From contig JAGAJN010000018.1 of the NCBI GenBank assembly GCA_017828975.1, forward strand, positions 1 through 64,000: a DNA stretch of 64,000 nt, written 5' to 3'. The stretch is from Oscillospiraceae bacterium (GTDB taxonomy: Bacteria; Bacillota; Clostridia; Oscillospirales; Ruminococcaceae). The position numbers and the translations under genes are program-made. The notes beneath the pieces are model-generated. The model was given only the letters and a program-made list of their open reading frames with translations. It was not told where the DNA came from and did not search any database. Within the stretch, counting starts at the first letter, position 1. The number at the start of each line of letters is the position of its first letter. Positions 34,312 through 43,319 of this stretch are shown piece after piece.

Positions 34312-36418
34312 TATCTCCTGACAAAAGCTTTTTCAGGCTGATAAGAATACCCTTTTTCTTCTGTGTTGTCTGAGGGATTTTTGCAGAATTGTCGTAAGCC
34401 TGCCTGATGAAATATTCCTGACTGTCAATAGGCATTCCCACGACCTCACGGCGGATATATTCACCATTTGAGTTCATACGCCTTGCCTTCATATTGTCCG
34501 AAAGGATAATGCTGAACATATCCAAGATCCGTGCCTTAATGTCCTTGTCGTAAACGGGAGCAGCCACCTCAACACGTCGGAGAGTGTTTCTCGTCATAAA
34601 GTCCGCCGAGGATATGTACAGCCTGCACCGCTCCTTTGTGCCGAAAATGTAAATTCTCGAATGTTCAAGATACCGTCCCACCACGCTGATAATGCTGATA
34701 TTTTCCGTATACCCGGGGACGCCCGCCACAAGGCAGCAAATTCCCCTGACAATAAGGTCAATGCGGACCCCCGCCTGAGATGCCTCCACCAACTTATCCA
34801 TGATTATCTTATCGGTCAGCGAATTCAGCTTGAAGCCGAGATATGCGGGCTGACCGCTCTTTGCAACGGCAATTTCCTCGTCTATCATATCAAGAATACG
34901 ATTTTGCAGACATTTCGGAGCAACAAGCAGATGCTTCATATCCTCCGCAAGATTGCCCAGAGCAAGGGCGTTGAACACCTGAGCAGCTTCATTTGCAATG
35001 TTTTCGTCCGCCGTCATCAGGGACAGATCGGTATACAGATTTGATGTCTTTTCGTTGTAATTTCCCGTGCCTATCTGGGTGATATGCTCCACCTTTGAAC
35101 CATTTTTGCGGGTGATAAGCAGCAGCTTTGAATGTACCTTGAGATCCTCGGGACCGTAGATAACACGGCAGCCCGCTTCTTCAAGCCGCTTTGACCAGCC
35201 GATGTTGTTTTCCTCGTCAAAACGTGCGCGAAGCTCCACCAAGACCATAACGTCCTTGCCGTTTTCAGCCATATTTACAAGGGCTTCGACTATCTTGGAA
35301 TTTTTCGCAACACGGTAAAGGGTTATCTTCACGGAAACCACATTTTCGTCCTCGGCGGCTTCGTTCAGCAGCCTGATAAACGGGCGAATGCTCTCATAAG
35401 GATAGAAAAGCAGCATATCCTTTTTGAGTATCTGCTTTATCATCGGTTCGTGATGATTTACGTAGAGCGACTTCTGCGGCTCTGCCTTGTTATAGAAAAT
35501 GGGACAGCCCGCCGCCGCAATTTTGTCCCGAAGCGTGAACACAAAGGACAGGTCCAGGGGCGATTTTATACGAAAGACCTGCTCTGCGGACAGCTCCAGA
35601 TTTTCGCAAAGATAATCAAGCGTTGCCTGTGAAATATTCCTCGACAATTCCAGCCTTACGGGGGACAGCTTTTTCCGCTTTTTCAGCAGCTCCTCCATCA
35701 CCTGACGGAAATCAAGGTCATGGTCAAGTGCCTCTTCCACGTTAATATCAGCGTTTCGGGTAACCCTGAAAAGCGTCTTGTCAATGATCTTGTAATTCCC
35801 GAAAACCTGTCCGACATAATGGAGAATGAGTTCCTCGACCAGCATAAAACGCTTGTTATCGGGCAGGAATATCAGTCGGCTGAAATTTCCGCTGGCGGGG
35901 ATAATGCCCACCTTTGCGGTGCTGTTTTTTCCCTCTATGCTGACAGCTGCGTATATCTCCTTATTCTTCAGAAACGGGAACGGGTGACGCTTGTCAATGA
36001 CCTGCGGAGAGATGAGCGGCAGTATCTCCGAATTAAAATACGCCTGCAAATACTGCTCCTCCTCGGCGCTGAGCGAACGGAAATCCACCTGAATAAAGCC
36101 GTACTCCGAAAGGCTTTTCATAATGTCCGCATAAGCCTTGTCCTTGCGGGGGGTAAGCTCTTTTGTGCGTTCAAAAATAGCCTTAATCTGCTCGCCCACA
36201 AGCATTCCCGTCTTGTTTTCCCTAAATTCGGGGTCAACCATAAACTGGTCATGCAGCGAACCCACACGCACCATAAAAAATTCGTCCAGATTGCTCTGAT
36301 AAATAGCCGCAAATGCCAGTCTTTCGGCAAGGGGCACAGAGGTATTTTCCGCTTCCTCCAGAACTCTTTCGTTGAATTTGAGCCAAGACAGCTCACGGTT
36401 ATCGTAGCATTGTACCAT
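34307..36418 (-). CDS. ppk1: Polyphosphate kinase 1 (second copy)
   Basis: A 703-residue PPK1 that is full length and closely similar throughout to the copy at 16068-18155 (same opening NRELSWLKFNERVLEEAE; same VRGICCL and TRNTLRRVEVAAPVYD segments). Catalytic histidines are His429 (LKVHSKLLLI) and His586 (YLEHSRIYIF). Unlike the first copy it is a single-gene unit, so its regulation should be independent of the phosphate operon. The C-terminal ~20 residues are Lys-rich. TCAAAGGAGTTTAAGATAT lies before ATG 36418. Either a specialised paralogue (stress, or the reverse ATP-forming reaction) or a redundant duplicate. Confidence 0.92.
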   Translation of the reverse strand: MVQCYDNRELSWLKFNERVLEEAENTSVPLAERLAFAAIYQSNLDEFFMVRVGSLHDQFMVDPEFRENKTGMLVGEQIKAIFERTKELTPRKDKAYADIMKSLSEYGFIQVDFRSLSAEEEQYLQAYFNSEILPLISPQVIDKRHPFPFLKNKEIYAAVSIEGKNSTAKVGIIPASGNFSRLIFLPDNKRFMLVEELILHYVGQVFGNYKIIDKTLFRVTRNADINVEEALDHDLDFRQVMEELLKKRKKLSPVRLELSRNISQATLDYLCENLELSAEQVFRIKSPLDLSFVFTLRDKIAAAGCPIFYNKAEPQKSLYVNHHEPMIKQILKKDMLLFYPYESIRPFIRLLNEAAEDENVVSVKITLYRVAKNSKIVEALVNMAENGKDVMVLVELRARFDEENNIGWSKRLEEAGCRVIYGPEDLKVHSKLLLITRKNGSKVEHITQIGTGNYNEKTSNLYTDLSLMTADENIANEAAQVFNALALGNLAEDMKHLLVAPKCLQNRILDMIDEEIAVAKSGQPAYLGFKLNSLTDKIIMDKLVEASQAGVRIDLIVRGICCLVAGVPGYTENISIISVVGRYLEHSRIYIFGTKERCRLYISSADFMTRNTLRRVEVAAPVYDKDIKARILDMFSIILSDNMKARRMNSNGEYIRREVVGMPIDSQEYFIRQAYDNSAKIPQTTQKKKGILISLKKLLSGDK

Positions 36419-36660
36419 ATATATCTTAAACTCCTTTGAGATGAGGTTGTTTTAAGCTTATTTATAGTATAACACATTATATTCGTTTTGTCACCCGAAA
36501 AAGAAAAAATTATCCGATTTCTACAAAAACTCCCCGACAATTTTGCCGTTCTCGCTTTTAAGAGATTTTCACAATGAAACAGAAAATTAACACATACCGT
36601 CGAAAAATGATATATAATGTAGTCAATGACCTGTTTACCAAAATGAAAGGATTGTTTCAA

Positions 36661-37578
36661 ATGAGCATAAATTACCATCTCCCCGATTTTCTCAGACATT
36701 TCGGGCTTAACATTCTTTTTGCGGACTATATGAAGAAGCACCCCGAACGCTTTTATGACGATGTAAAAATCGCTTCGGTATACGGCACATTTCCCACGTC
36801 CGTATGGAACGGCGGACGGTATTTCGAGGGAAACTGCGACAAGCGTGTAATAAGCGAAGTGCTGAAGCAGTTTAACACAAGAGGTATCCCCTGCCGATTT
36901 ACCTTTACAAATCCCCTGCTGACAGAAGAACATCTCTCCGACCCGTTCTGCAACTATGTGATGAAAACCGCAAACAACGGTCTGAACGAAGTCATCGTGG
37001 CATCTCCCCTGCTGGAGGATTACATCAGAAAGACCTATCCCCGATATAAAATAACAAGCTCCACCTGCAAGCAGATAGAGGACTTTCAGATGCTTGACGA
37101 GGAGCTGGACAAGCCTTATAACCTTGTTGTTCTGGACTACAACTGGAACAACCGCTTTGACGATTTGGAAAAAATGCCCCACAAAGAAAAGATAGAAATA
37201 CTCGTGAATGCCTGCTGCACCGCTGCCTGTCCCCGAAGAGGCGAGCATTACCGTTCTATCGGTGAAGCGCAGATAAAGTGCTGGGAATTCAAGAAAAAGT
37301 TCCCGAACGGTCAGTTCAAATATCCCGAATTTAAGTGCGAACAGCAGTTAAAGCATCTGTACGAAACAACGGACTATCCCACCCACGTTTCACCGTCAAA
37401 TATTTACGAAAAGTATGTCCCTATGGGCTTTGAGAATTTCAAGATTGAGGGTCGTTCCGTCCCCGATATAAACGTCCTTGAAGCTTACGTTTACTATATG
37501 GCAAAGCCCGAATACAGGGATATTGTAAGGCTGGAAATACTGCTTAGCCTGACTAAGAAGCACAAATATTTTATGTAA
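36661..37578 (+). CDS. Possible U32-peptidase-like TIM-barrel protein
   Basis: A 305-residue soluble protein starting at ATG 36661 (AAAGGA nine bases before); the upstream in-frame start at 36574 crosses low-complexity sequence. Alternating hydrophobic strands and a segment VNACCTAACPRRGEHYRSIG recall the Cys-bearing barrel of collagenase-like U32 proteins; RFTFTNPLLTEEH and EVIVASPLLEDYI fit barrel strands. U32 homologues in Firmicutes modify RNA or act on unknown substrates. I am unsure of the family: sequence identity to U32 cannot be judged by eye. It stands alone, divergent from ppk1. Confidence 0.5.
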   Translation: MSINYHLPDFLRHFGLNILFADYMKKHPERFYDDVKIASVYGTFPTSVWNGGRYFEGNCDKRVISEVLKQFNTRGIPCRFTFTNPLLTEEHLSDPFCNYVMKTANNGLNEVIVASPLLEDYIRKTYPRYKITSSTCKQIEDFQMLDEELDKPYNLVVLDYNWNNRFDDLEKMPHKEKIEILVNACCTAACPRRGEHYRSIGEAQIKCWEFKKKFPNGQFKYPEFKCEQQLKHLYETTDYPTHVSPSNIYEKYVPMGFENFKIEGRSVPDINVLEAYVYYMAKPEYRDIVRLEILLSLTKKHKYFM

Positions 37579-37600
37579 GAAAAAATCTCCCGAAAAACTG

Positions 37601-37629
37601 TTTACAAACGCAAGAAAAAATGTTATAAT
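37601..37629 (+). promoter_or_regulatory. Promoter of the small-membrane-protein/proS operon
   Basis: TTTACA, 17-base spacer, TATAAT; 33 bases to ATG 37662. Confidence 0.75.
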
Positions 37630-37661
37630 GTCTTTATGTGAAAAAACGGGAGGTTTGGAAA

Positions 37662-37904
37662 ATGCTTGCGGTAAATACAGACGCTCTAAAGCTGATGACA
37701 AAATTTGCCCTGATAATGATCGGTCTGCTGCTTCTGGTGTTTGTCATTGCCGTGCTGACGCCGAAGCTTGCAAAGCTGGTGGATAAGATAGCAGGCAAGG
37801 AGGACAAGCCTCATCTGTCCCCCGAGGAAGCCGCTGTAAGAAGCATTTACGACGGCAATGCCCCCGAAGAAATTTCGGATAATTCCGAAGATAAATCAAA
37901 TTAA
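37662..37904 (+). CDS. Small single-pass membrane protein
   Basis: An 80-residue protein with one membrane segment ([18 protein letters not shown], about residues 15-32) and a charged tail ending in an acidic stretch. The start is ATG 37662, eight bases after GGGAGG; the GTG at 37638 precedes the ribosome site. It sits 13 bases before proS and shares its promoter. The layout is reminiscent of small OadG-type subunits, but no decarboxylase genes are near and I make no functional claim. Confidence 0.65.
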   Translation: MLAVNTDALKLMTKFALIMIGLLLLVFVIAVLTPKLAKLVDKIAGKEDKPHLSPEEAAVRSIYDGNAPEEISDNSEDKSN

Positions 37905-37917
37905 GGAGAATAGTCAA

Positions 37918-39363
37918 ATGGCAAAGGATAACAAAAAAATGGTTGACGCAATAACCTCAATGGACGAGGATTTTGCGAAGTGGTACACCGATATATGCAA
38001 GAAAGCCGAGCTTGTGGAATACACCAGCGTTAAGGGCTGTATGGTAATTCGTCCCTACGGCTATGCTATCTGGGAGAATATCCAGCGTATCTTAGACGGT
38101 ATGTTCAAGGCAACGGGTCATGAGAATGTTTGTATGCCTATGTTTATCCCCGAAAGCCTGCTCCAGAAGGAAAAGGACCACGTTGAGGGATTTGCTCCCG
38201 AGGTTGCGTGGGTAACTCACGGCGGCAGCGAAAAGCTGGAGGACAGACTTTGCGTCCGCCCCACCTCCGAAACGCTGTTTTGCGAGCATTATTCCAATAT
38301 CGTTCACTCATACAGAGATCTGCCTAAGCTGTATAATCAGTGGGTTTCCGTTGTCAGATGGGAAAAGACCACCCGTCCCTTCCTCCGTTCAAGAGAATTC
38401 CTCTGGCAGGAGGGACACACCATTCACGCAACTGCTGAGGAGGCTATCGAGGAAACAGAGCGTATGCTGAACGTGTACGCAAAGTTCTGCGAGGAATGTC
38501 TTGCTATGCCCGTTATCAAGGGCAAAAAGACCGAGAGCGACAAGTTTGCGGGTGCAGTTTCCACCTATGCTATCGAGGCGCTTATGCACGACGGTCAGGC
38601 ACTTCAGGCGGGTACTTCCCACTATTTCGGAGATGGCTTTGCAAAGGCGTTCGACATTATGTACACCGACAAGGACAATAAGAAGGTATATCCTCATCAG
38701 ACCTCGTGGGGCGTTACAACACGTCTTATAGGCGCTGTAATTATGACTCACGGCGATAACAACGGTCTTGTTCTGCCCCCTGCCGTGGCTCCCGTTCAGG
38801 CTGTTATCATTCCCGTTCAGCAGCATAAGGAGGGCGTTCTTGAGAAGGCTAACGAGCTTAAGGAGCGTCTTGTTAAGGCGGGCGTTAGAGTTAAGCTTGA
38901 TGATTCCGACAATACTCCCGGCTGGAAGTTTGCTGAATATGAAATGAAGGGTGTTCCCGTCCGCATTGAGATAGGTCCCAAGGATATTGAGCAGAATCAG
39001 TGTGTTATCGTTACACGTCACAACAGAGAGAAGTTCTTTGTATCTCTGGATAACCTTGAAAAGGAAGTTGATGAGAAGCTTACCGCAGTTCGTGACGGAC
39101 TTTTCGCAAACGCCCTTGCCAACAGAGAAAAGCGCACCTACGCATGCAAGACTATGGACGAGATAACCGAAGCTCTCGAAAAGAACGGCAACGGTTTTGT
39201 CAAGGCAATGTGGTGCGGCGACGAGGCCTGCGAGGACAAGGTAAAGGAAGTTACAGGCGTTGGCTCAAGATGTATTCCCTTTGAGCAGGAGCAGATCTCC
39301 GACACCTGCGTATGCTGCGGAAAACCCGCTAAGCAGATGGTTTACTGGGGCAGAGCATACTGA
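37918..39363 (+). CDS. proS: Prolyl-tRNA synthetase, short (archaeal/eukaryotic-like) type
   Basis: A 481-residue class II synthetase charging tRNA-Pro. Motif 1 region [11 protein letters not shown], motif 2 [20 protein letters not shown] and motif 3 [15 protein letters not shown] are visible, and the C-terminal [15 protein letters not shown] ... [18 protein letters not shown] carries the Zn-binding cysteines and terminal Tyr typical of the ProS type 3 form. There is no insertion editing domain between motifs 2 and 3. AAGGAG precedes ATG 37918. It overlaps the ProX-like editing gene, which should supply Ala-tRNA-Pro clearance in trans. Confidence 0.95.
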   Translation: MAKDNKKMVDAITSMDEDFAKWYTDICKKAELVEYTSVKGCMVIRPYGYAIWENIQRILDGMFKATGHENVCMPMFIPESLLQKEKDHVEGFAPEVAWVTHGGSEKLEDRLCVRPTSETLFCEHYSNIVHSYRDLPKLYNQWVSVVRWEKTTRPFLRSREFLWQEGHTIHATAEEAIEETERMLNVYAKFCEECLAMPVIKGKKTESDKFAGAVSTYAIEALMHDGQALQAGTSHYFGDGFAKAFDIMYTDKDNKKVYPHQTSWGVTTRLIGAVIMTHGDNNGLVLPPAVAPVQAVIIPVQQHKEGVLEKANELKERLVKAGVRVKLDDSDNTPGWKFAEYEMKGVPVRIEIGPKDIEQNQCVIVTRHNREKFFVSLDNLEKEVDEKLTAVRDGLFANALANREKRTYACKTMDEITEALEKNGNGFVKAMWCGDEACEDKVKEVTGVGSRCIPFEQEQISDTCVCCGKPAKQMVYWGRAY

Positions 39364-39854
39364 TGAAATATTACAAACGGGAGATTTACGACCTGCTTGA
39401 AAAAAGCGGCGTCCGTTACAAAATCATCGAACACAAGGCGATGTTCTGCGAGGCGGACGAGGACCCTGCCCTTTACTCGGAAAATGACGTTGTTATCAAA
39501 AATCTCTTTTTGCGGGACTCAAAAGGACGGCATTTTTACCTGATAGTCCTCCCCCTCCACAAACGTGCAGACCTGAAAAAAATAGCGGAGGAGATAGGCT
39601 CGACCCGTCTGGGATTTGCCTCGGAAACAAGGCTTATGGAATATCTTGCAATAACCCCCGGTTCGGTGTCGCCCTTCTGTCTGCTGAATAACGAAGCGGG
39701 AGATATTCCCGTATACTTCGACAAGGATTTAAAAGGACTGGAAAGCGTCGGCGCACACCCTAATGACAACACGGCTACCGTGCTGATGTCCTTTGATGAC
39801 CTGCTCAGATTGTCCACCGCCAACGGAAATCCCGTGCAGTTTATCGAAATATAA
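39363..39854 (+). CDS. YbaK/ProX-family trans-editing deacylase
   Basis: A 163-residue protein of the YbaK/PrdX fold that hydrolyses mischarged aminoacyl-tRNA-Pro. The conserved lysine is Lys46 in DVVIKNLFLRD; the GSVSPFCLLN loop is also typical. Its ATG overlaps the TGA of proS by one base, direct evidence of an operon with the synthetase that lacks its own editing domain. PrdX-type (ProXp-ala) specificity for Ala-tRNA-Pro is the best inference; Cys-tRNA-Pro (YbaK) is the alternative. Confidence 0.9.
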   Translation: MKYYKREIYDLLEKSGVRYKIIEHKAMFCEADEDPALYSENDVVIKNLFLRDSKGRHFYLIVLPLHKRADLKKIAEEIGSTRLGFASETRLMEYLAITPGSVSPFCLLNNEAGDIPVYFDKDLKGLESVGAHPNDNTATVLMSFDDLLRLSTANGNPVQFIEI

Positions 39855-39857
39855 AAT

Positions 39858-39895
39858 ATGCCGTATCACACATTTTCTTTCGTGTGATACGGCAT
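39858..39895. terminator. Bidirectional terminator between proX and lacI
   Basis: ATGCCGTATCACAC and GTGTGATACGGCAT form a perfect 14-bp stem; T-rich on the plus side. Confidence 0.85.
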
Positions 39896-39897
39896 TA

Positions 39898-40905
39898 TTA
39901 TTTCTTTATAGCCCTGACCGAATTTTTATAAACAATAGTCCCGTTCACCCGAATACGGCCGATGGAAGTACCGGGCTTTGCAATCTTTTTCAGCAGCGAA
40001 TCCACCGCCAGACGGGACATCTGCTCGGTATTTACCTCAACTGTTGTAATTTTCGGGTCGCAGATCGATGAGTAAACGGAATTGTCAAAGCCCGTAACGG
40101 AAACGTCCTCTGGAACTCTTACGCCCATTTCCCGCAAAGCTTTAACAAGAAACGCCGCCGTACCGTCGCAGTTGCAGACGAACGCCGTCGGCAGGTCCTC
40201 GGGAAGTTTCCCCAGACGGAGCATTCCCCGCTCGTCCCTGTCCTCGATAAGGTAATCCGAACGGACATAAATATCATGCTCCATCAGCGACTTCACATAT
40301 CCCAGATACCTGTCCTGAATGCTGCCCGTTGCCTTCACCGAACCCACAAAGCCTATCTGCCTGTGACCGTTTCGGATAAGATAATTCGTCATATCGTAAG
40401 CCGCATAAAAGCTGTCGCAGATGATGCAGTCTATCTCCGTCCGCTCGTCGTAATAGTCCAGAAACACCGTGGGAACGCCGCAGGAAGCTATAAGCTCGGT
40501 GTATTCCCCCGAAATTTTCCCGAGAATGATAACACCGTCCGCACTGCCCGTCACAAGGGCTTTGGGCAGCACAAGGTCACGCTCGTCCTCGGCGCTGATG
40601 CTGTAAAAAAATCCGCAGTAATCGTTGGATTGCAGCATATCGGAGATGTGCTTGTAGTATTTCAGATAAAACGAATCGTCGCTGAGAAAACGCTCCGCCG
40701 TCACCACCGCAACGCTCTTTGTTGCCGCACGGCGGGGCTTTTTCCGTGTGTCCGCCGCACGGTAGCCTATCTCAAGGGCAGTCTGCCGCACCTTAACACG
40801 CAGCTCGGGGCTTATCCCAGGCTTATCCGCAAGTGCCTTGGACACCGCCGCAACGCTGACACCCAGCCGTTCGGCAATATCCGCCATTCTGACCGATTTT
40901 TTCAT
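39898..40905 (-). CDS. LacI-family repressor, probably of the GH130 gene
   Basis: A 335-residue regulator: N-terminal helix-turn-helix RMADIAERLGVSVAAVSKAL, hinge region, then a periplasmic-binding-protein-like sensor (GVIILGKISGEY, PTVFLDYYD, ISVTGFDNS variant DVSVTGFDNSVYSSICDP). The start is ATG 40905 behind AAAGGAGGGCGGAC; the open frame extends to 40938 across the ribosome site. It is divergent from the GH130 phosphorylase across 476 bases with palindromic sites, so control by a mannooligosaccharide or mannosylglucose is inferred. Confidence 0.9.
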   Translation of the reverse strand: MKKSVRMADIAERLGVSVAAVSKALADKPGISPELRVKVRQTALEIGYRAADTRKKPRRAATKSVAVVTAERFLSDDSFYLKYYKHISDMLQSNDYCGFFYSISAEDERDLVLPKALVTGSADGVIILGKISGEYTELIASCGVPTVFLDYYDERTEIDCIICDSFYAAYDMTNYLIRNGHRQIGFVGSVKATGSIQDRYLGYVKSLMEHDIYVRSDYLIEDRDERGMLRLGKLPEDLPTAFVCNCDGTAAFLVKALREMGVRVPEDVSVTGFDNSVYSSICDPKITTVEVNTEQMSRLAVDSLLKKIAKPGTSIGRIRVNGTIVYKNSVRAIKK

Positions 40906-40926
40906 TGTCCGCCCTCCTTTTAAATT

Positions 40927-40955
40927 ATAGTAGCACATTATTTAACTATTGTCAA
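40927..40955 (-). promoter_or_regulatory. Promoter of the LacI-family gene
   Basis: On the minus strand TTGACA, 17-base spacer, TACTAT, 22 bases before ATG 40905. Confidence 0.75.
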
Positions 40956-41020
40956 CCGCTTAATTATAAAGTTAATTATACATTATATTTAATTAAAATA
41001 TTCATCAAACACACTTATAT

Positions 41021-41039
41021 TTAACTTGAATTAAGTTAA
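41021..41039. promoter_or_regulatory. Candidate operator, AT-rich palindrome
   Basis: TTAACTT-GAATT-AAGTTAA, a perfect 7-bp inverted repeat, in the intergenic space between lacI and GH130. Related AAGTTAATTATA and TTAATTAAAATA motifs lie nearby (40965-41000). Nothing coding is seen in 40939-41381. Confidence 0.45.
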
Positions 41040-41262
41040 ATTAACCAACTTTTTTTGATATTGTACGTATACGAAAACCTTTTCGGAGAACCGGGCAGCT
41101 GTCCCCCGCTAGATCAATTGACAAAATGCAAAAGTTATCCCCCGATACTTTTGTGAAATACCTACTAAAACAGCGGACAGCTTTGTTCATTGAGCCGAAA
41201 TTTCACAGACAAAAGGAAGCTTATAAGTAATATTGTTCAAACTCAAATCAGAATATATGTGC

Positions 41263-41281
41263 AAAACGCTAAAAGCGGTTT
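41263..41281. promoter_or_regulatory. Candidate LacI-type operator upstream of GH130
   Basis: AAAACGC-TAAAA-GCGGTTT, an imperfect inverted repeat immediately upstream of the GH130 -35 box, resembling LacI-family operators with central CG-containing half sites. Confidence 0.45.
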
Positions 41282-41288
41282 ATCCTTG

Positions 41289-41317
41289 TTGACAAAAGTT
41301 AATTTTCGTGTTAAAGT
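41289..41317 (+). promoter_or_regulatory. Promoter of the GH130 gene
   Basis: TTGACA, 17-base spacer, weak TAAAGT -10, consistent with a regulated promoter. Confidence 0.65.
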
Positions 41318-41381
41318 GACCTTAGAGCCGAGAGCTTCGGCGAACGAATCGAAATAAAATTTTTGAAAGGCGGAAATCAGA

Positions 41382-42407
41382 ATGAACGTTAAGGTTATCA
41401 ACGGTACTTCCCTCCCCAATATTCCCTGGCAGGACAAGCCCGAGGGCTGCAGAGATGTAGTTTGGCGTTACAGCGCAAACCCCATCATCAAGAGAGATCA
41501 GATCATGGTAAAGAAGGCTAACGGTTACAGAGAGCCCTCCAACTCCATCTTCAACAGCTCCGTAGTTCCCTTTGAGAACGGCGACTACAAGTTCGCAGGC
41601 GTTTTCAGAGTTGACGACAGAGAGAGAAATATGGAGCTGCACGTTGGCTTCTCCAAGGACGGCATCAACTGGGACATCAACGAAGAGCGTATCCACTTCA
41701 ACTGCGATATCCCCGAGGTTGCAGAGTGGCAGTACGGCTATGACCCCAGAGTCTGCAAGCTTGAGGACAAGTACATTGTAACATGGTGCAACGCTTACGG
41801 CTGGAAGCCCACTATCGGCATTGCATACACCTACGATTTCAAGGAATTCACACAGCTGGAGAACGCTTATCTGCCCTTCAACAGAAACGGCGTTATGTTC
41901 CCCAGAAAGATCGGCGACAAGTATATGATGATGAGCCGTCCTTCCGACAGCGGACACACTCCCTTCGGCGATATGTTCATCAGCCAGTCCCCCGATCTGA
42001 CCTTCTGGGGACAGCACAGACACGTTATGGGTCCCTCCAAGGGCTGGGAATCCACAAAGATGGGCGCAGGTCCTATTCCTATCGAAACAGACCGCGGCTG
42101 GCTCATTTTCTATCACGGCGTTCTGACCTCCTGCAACGGCTACGTTTACAGCTTCTCCGCTGCTCTCCTCGATAAGGACGAGCCCTGGAAGGTCCTCAAG
42201 AGAGGTGCTTCCTACCTGCTCAGCCCTCAGGAATACTATGAGCTGGTCGGCGATACAGACGCAGTAACATTCCCCTGCGCTAACCTCGTTGACGCTGACA
42301 CAGGCAGAATCTGCATCTACTACGGCTGCGCTGACACCTGCACCGCTCTGGCATTCACCACCGTTGATGATGTTATGGACTTCCTCGATCACAACAGCCA
42401 GGTTTGA
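41382..42407 (+). CDS. GH130 beta-1,4-mannooligosaccharide phosphorylase (RaMP2-like)
   Basis: A 341-residue cytoplasmic GH130 enzyme. The start VINGTSLPNIPWQDKP and the FRVDDRERNMELHVGFS segment, whose Asp78/Asp79 includes the catalytic acid, match the GH130_2 group typified by RaMP2 of Ruminococcus albus. It should phosphorolyse beta-1,4-linked mannose from mannooligosaccharides to mannose 1-phosphate. YMMMSRPSDSGHTPF and GAGPIPIETDRGWLIFYHG supply phosphate- and sugar-site residues. Codon use is strongly biased (AGA, GAG, TTC, CTC), suggesting high expression. AAAGGCGGAAATCAGA precedes ATG 41382. No GH26, epimerase or RaMP1 partner is in the window. Confidence 0.88.
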   Translation: MNVKVINGTSLPNIPWQDKPEGCRDVVWRYSANPIIKRDQIMVKKANGYREPSNSIFNSSVVPFENGDYKFAGVFRVDDRERNMELHVGFSKDGINWDINEERIHFNCDIPEVAEWQYGYDPRVCKLEDKYIVTWCNAYGWKPTIGIAYTYDFKEFTQLENAYLPFNRNGVMFPRKIGDKYMMMSRPSDSGHTPFGDMFISQSPDLTFWGQHRHVMGPSKGWESTKMGAGPIPIETDRGWLIFYHGVLTSCNGYVYSFSAALLDKDEPWKVLKRGASYLLSPQEYYELVGDTDAVTFPCANLVDADTGRICIYYGCADTCTALAFTTVDDVMDFLDHNSQV

Positions 42408-42441
42408 TCTGACGGTTTCCGCATAATTCAATAAAAAAACG

Positions 42442-42486
42442 ACCGCCGTACTGCACGCCTTAAAGCAGTACGGCGGTTTTTTTATT
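42442..42486 (+). terminator. Terminator of the GH130 gene
   Basis: ACCGCCGTACTGC pairs perfectly with GCAGTACGGCGGT; seven or more T follow. Confidence 0.9.
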
Positions 42487-42540
42487 TATCTGATATTTTT
42501 GTTATTTAAAAAATAATTATCGTTTTTCGATAAAAAACTA

Positions 42541-42569
42541 TTGACAAACAGATTTTTATGTGTTATACT
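42541..42569 (+). promoter_or_regulatory. Promoter of the DUF2975 operon
   Basis: TTGACA, 17-base spacer, TATACT; 32 bases to ATG 42602. Confidence 0.8.
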
Positions 42570-42601
42570 GACATCATCAAAGCAAGAAAGGACAGATATA
42601 A

Positions 42602-43078
42602 ATGAAAATTCTCTGCAAATCCTCGAAATCGGTGCTGCTCACCCAGATACTTACAATTCTGCTGCTTATATTTCTGGTGTCGGCGCTGTTTTTCATCCCC
42701 GTAATAGGCAGCTGGTACGCCGCCGTCCCCCATGCCACCGCACTTCGTCCCACCAATGGCGCAGATTCGGAGATCGCCCTGAACATCACCCTCTATGCCG
42801 CCGAGATACCCGCTCTCACTGCCGCAATATCGGTCTGGCTGCTGCTTCTGAACATCACCAACGAAAAGGTGTTTGTACATTCAAATGTTAAGCTGCTGCG
42901 GATACTGTCCTACTGCTGCTTTTCCGTCACGCTGATTTTCATCTACTTTAGCATCTACACCCCCGTATCCCTGGCAATTGCCCTTGCTGCGGCATTTATG
43001 GGACTTATCCTCCGAGTGCTGAAAAATGTTTTCTCACAGGCTGTTGAGCTTCGTGAGGAAAATGATCTTACGGTTTAA
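42602..43078 (+). CDS. DUF2975-type membrane protein
   Basis: A 158-residue protein with four membrane segments (about 12-35, 62-85, 100-118 and 120-140). DUF2975 proteins are regularly encoded directly before a short XRE-type regulator, as here (12-base gap), as in the B. subtilis YoaS/YozG pair. The regulator and membrane protein are thought to act together, but the signal is unknown. Ribosome site AAGAAAGGACAG. Confidence 0.75.
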   Translation: MKILCKSSKSVLLTQILTILLLIFLVSALFFIPVIGSWYAAVPHATALRPTNGADSEIALNITLYAAEIPALTAAISVWLLLLNITNEKVFVHSNVKLLRILSYCCFSVTLIFIYFSIYTPVSLAIALAAAFMGLILRVLKNVFSQAVELREENDLTV

Positions 43079-43090
43079 GGAGGGTTTCAT

Positions 43091-43318
43091 ATGCCGATAA
43101 TAGTCAATCTGGATGTAATGATGGCGAAGCGGAAAATTTCCTCGGGCGAGCTTGCGGAAATGATCGACCTTACCCCCGCAAATCTGTCCATCCTCAAAAC
43201 GGGAAAGGCAAAGGCTGTCCGCTTCTCCACTCTGGAAAATATCTGCAAAGCCCTGAACTGCCAGCCGGGCGACATTCTGGAATTCACCCCCGACGAAAAC
43301 GACGAAAGGATGAAGTAA
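43091..43318 (+). CDS. Short XRE-family regulator (YozG-like)
   Basis: A 75-residue single-domain helix-turn-helix protein: MMAKRKISSGELAEMIDLT, then NLSILKTGKAKAVRFSTLEN, ending ICKALNCQPGDILEFTPDE, the classic Cro/CI-type pattern of the group paired with DUF2975. AAGGAGGGTTTCAT precedes ATG 43091. It presumably regulates its own operon, which also contains the DUF4173 gene two bases downstream. Confidence 0.88.
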   Translation: MPIIVNLDVMMAKRKISSGELAEMIDLTPANLSILKTGKAKAVRFSTLENICKALNCQPGDILEFTPDENDERMK

Positions 43319-43319
43319 A

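Noticed and set aside
36118-37248. 376-codon minus-strand frame spanning two genes
   Set aside because: It runs through the antisense of the U32-like gene, the intergenic promoter region and into ppk1 in another frame; no ribosome site.
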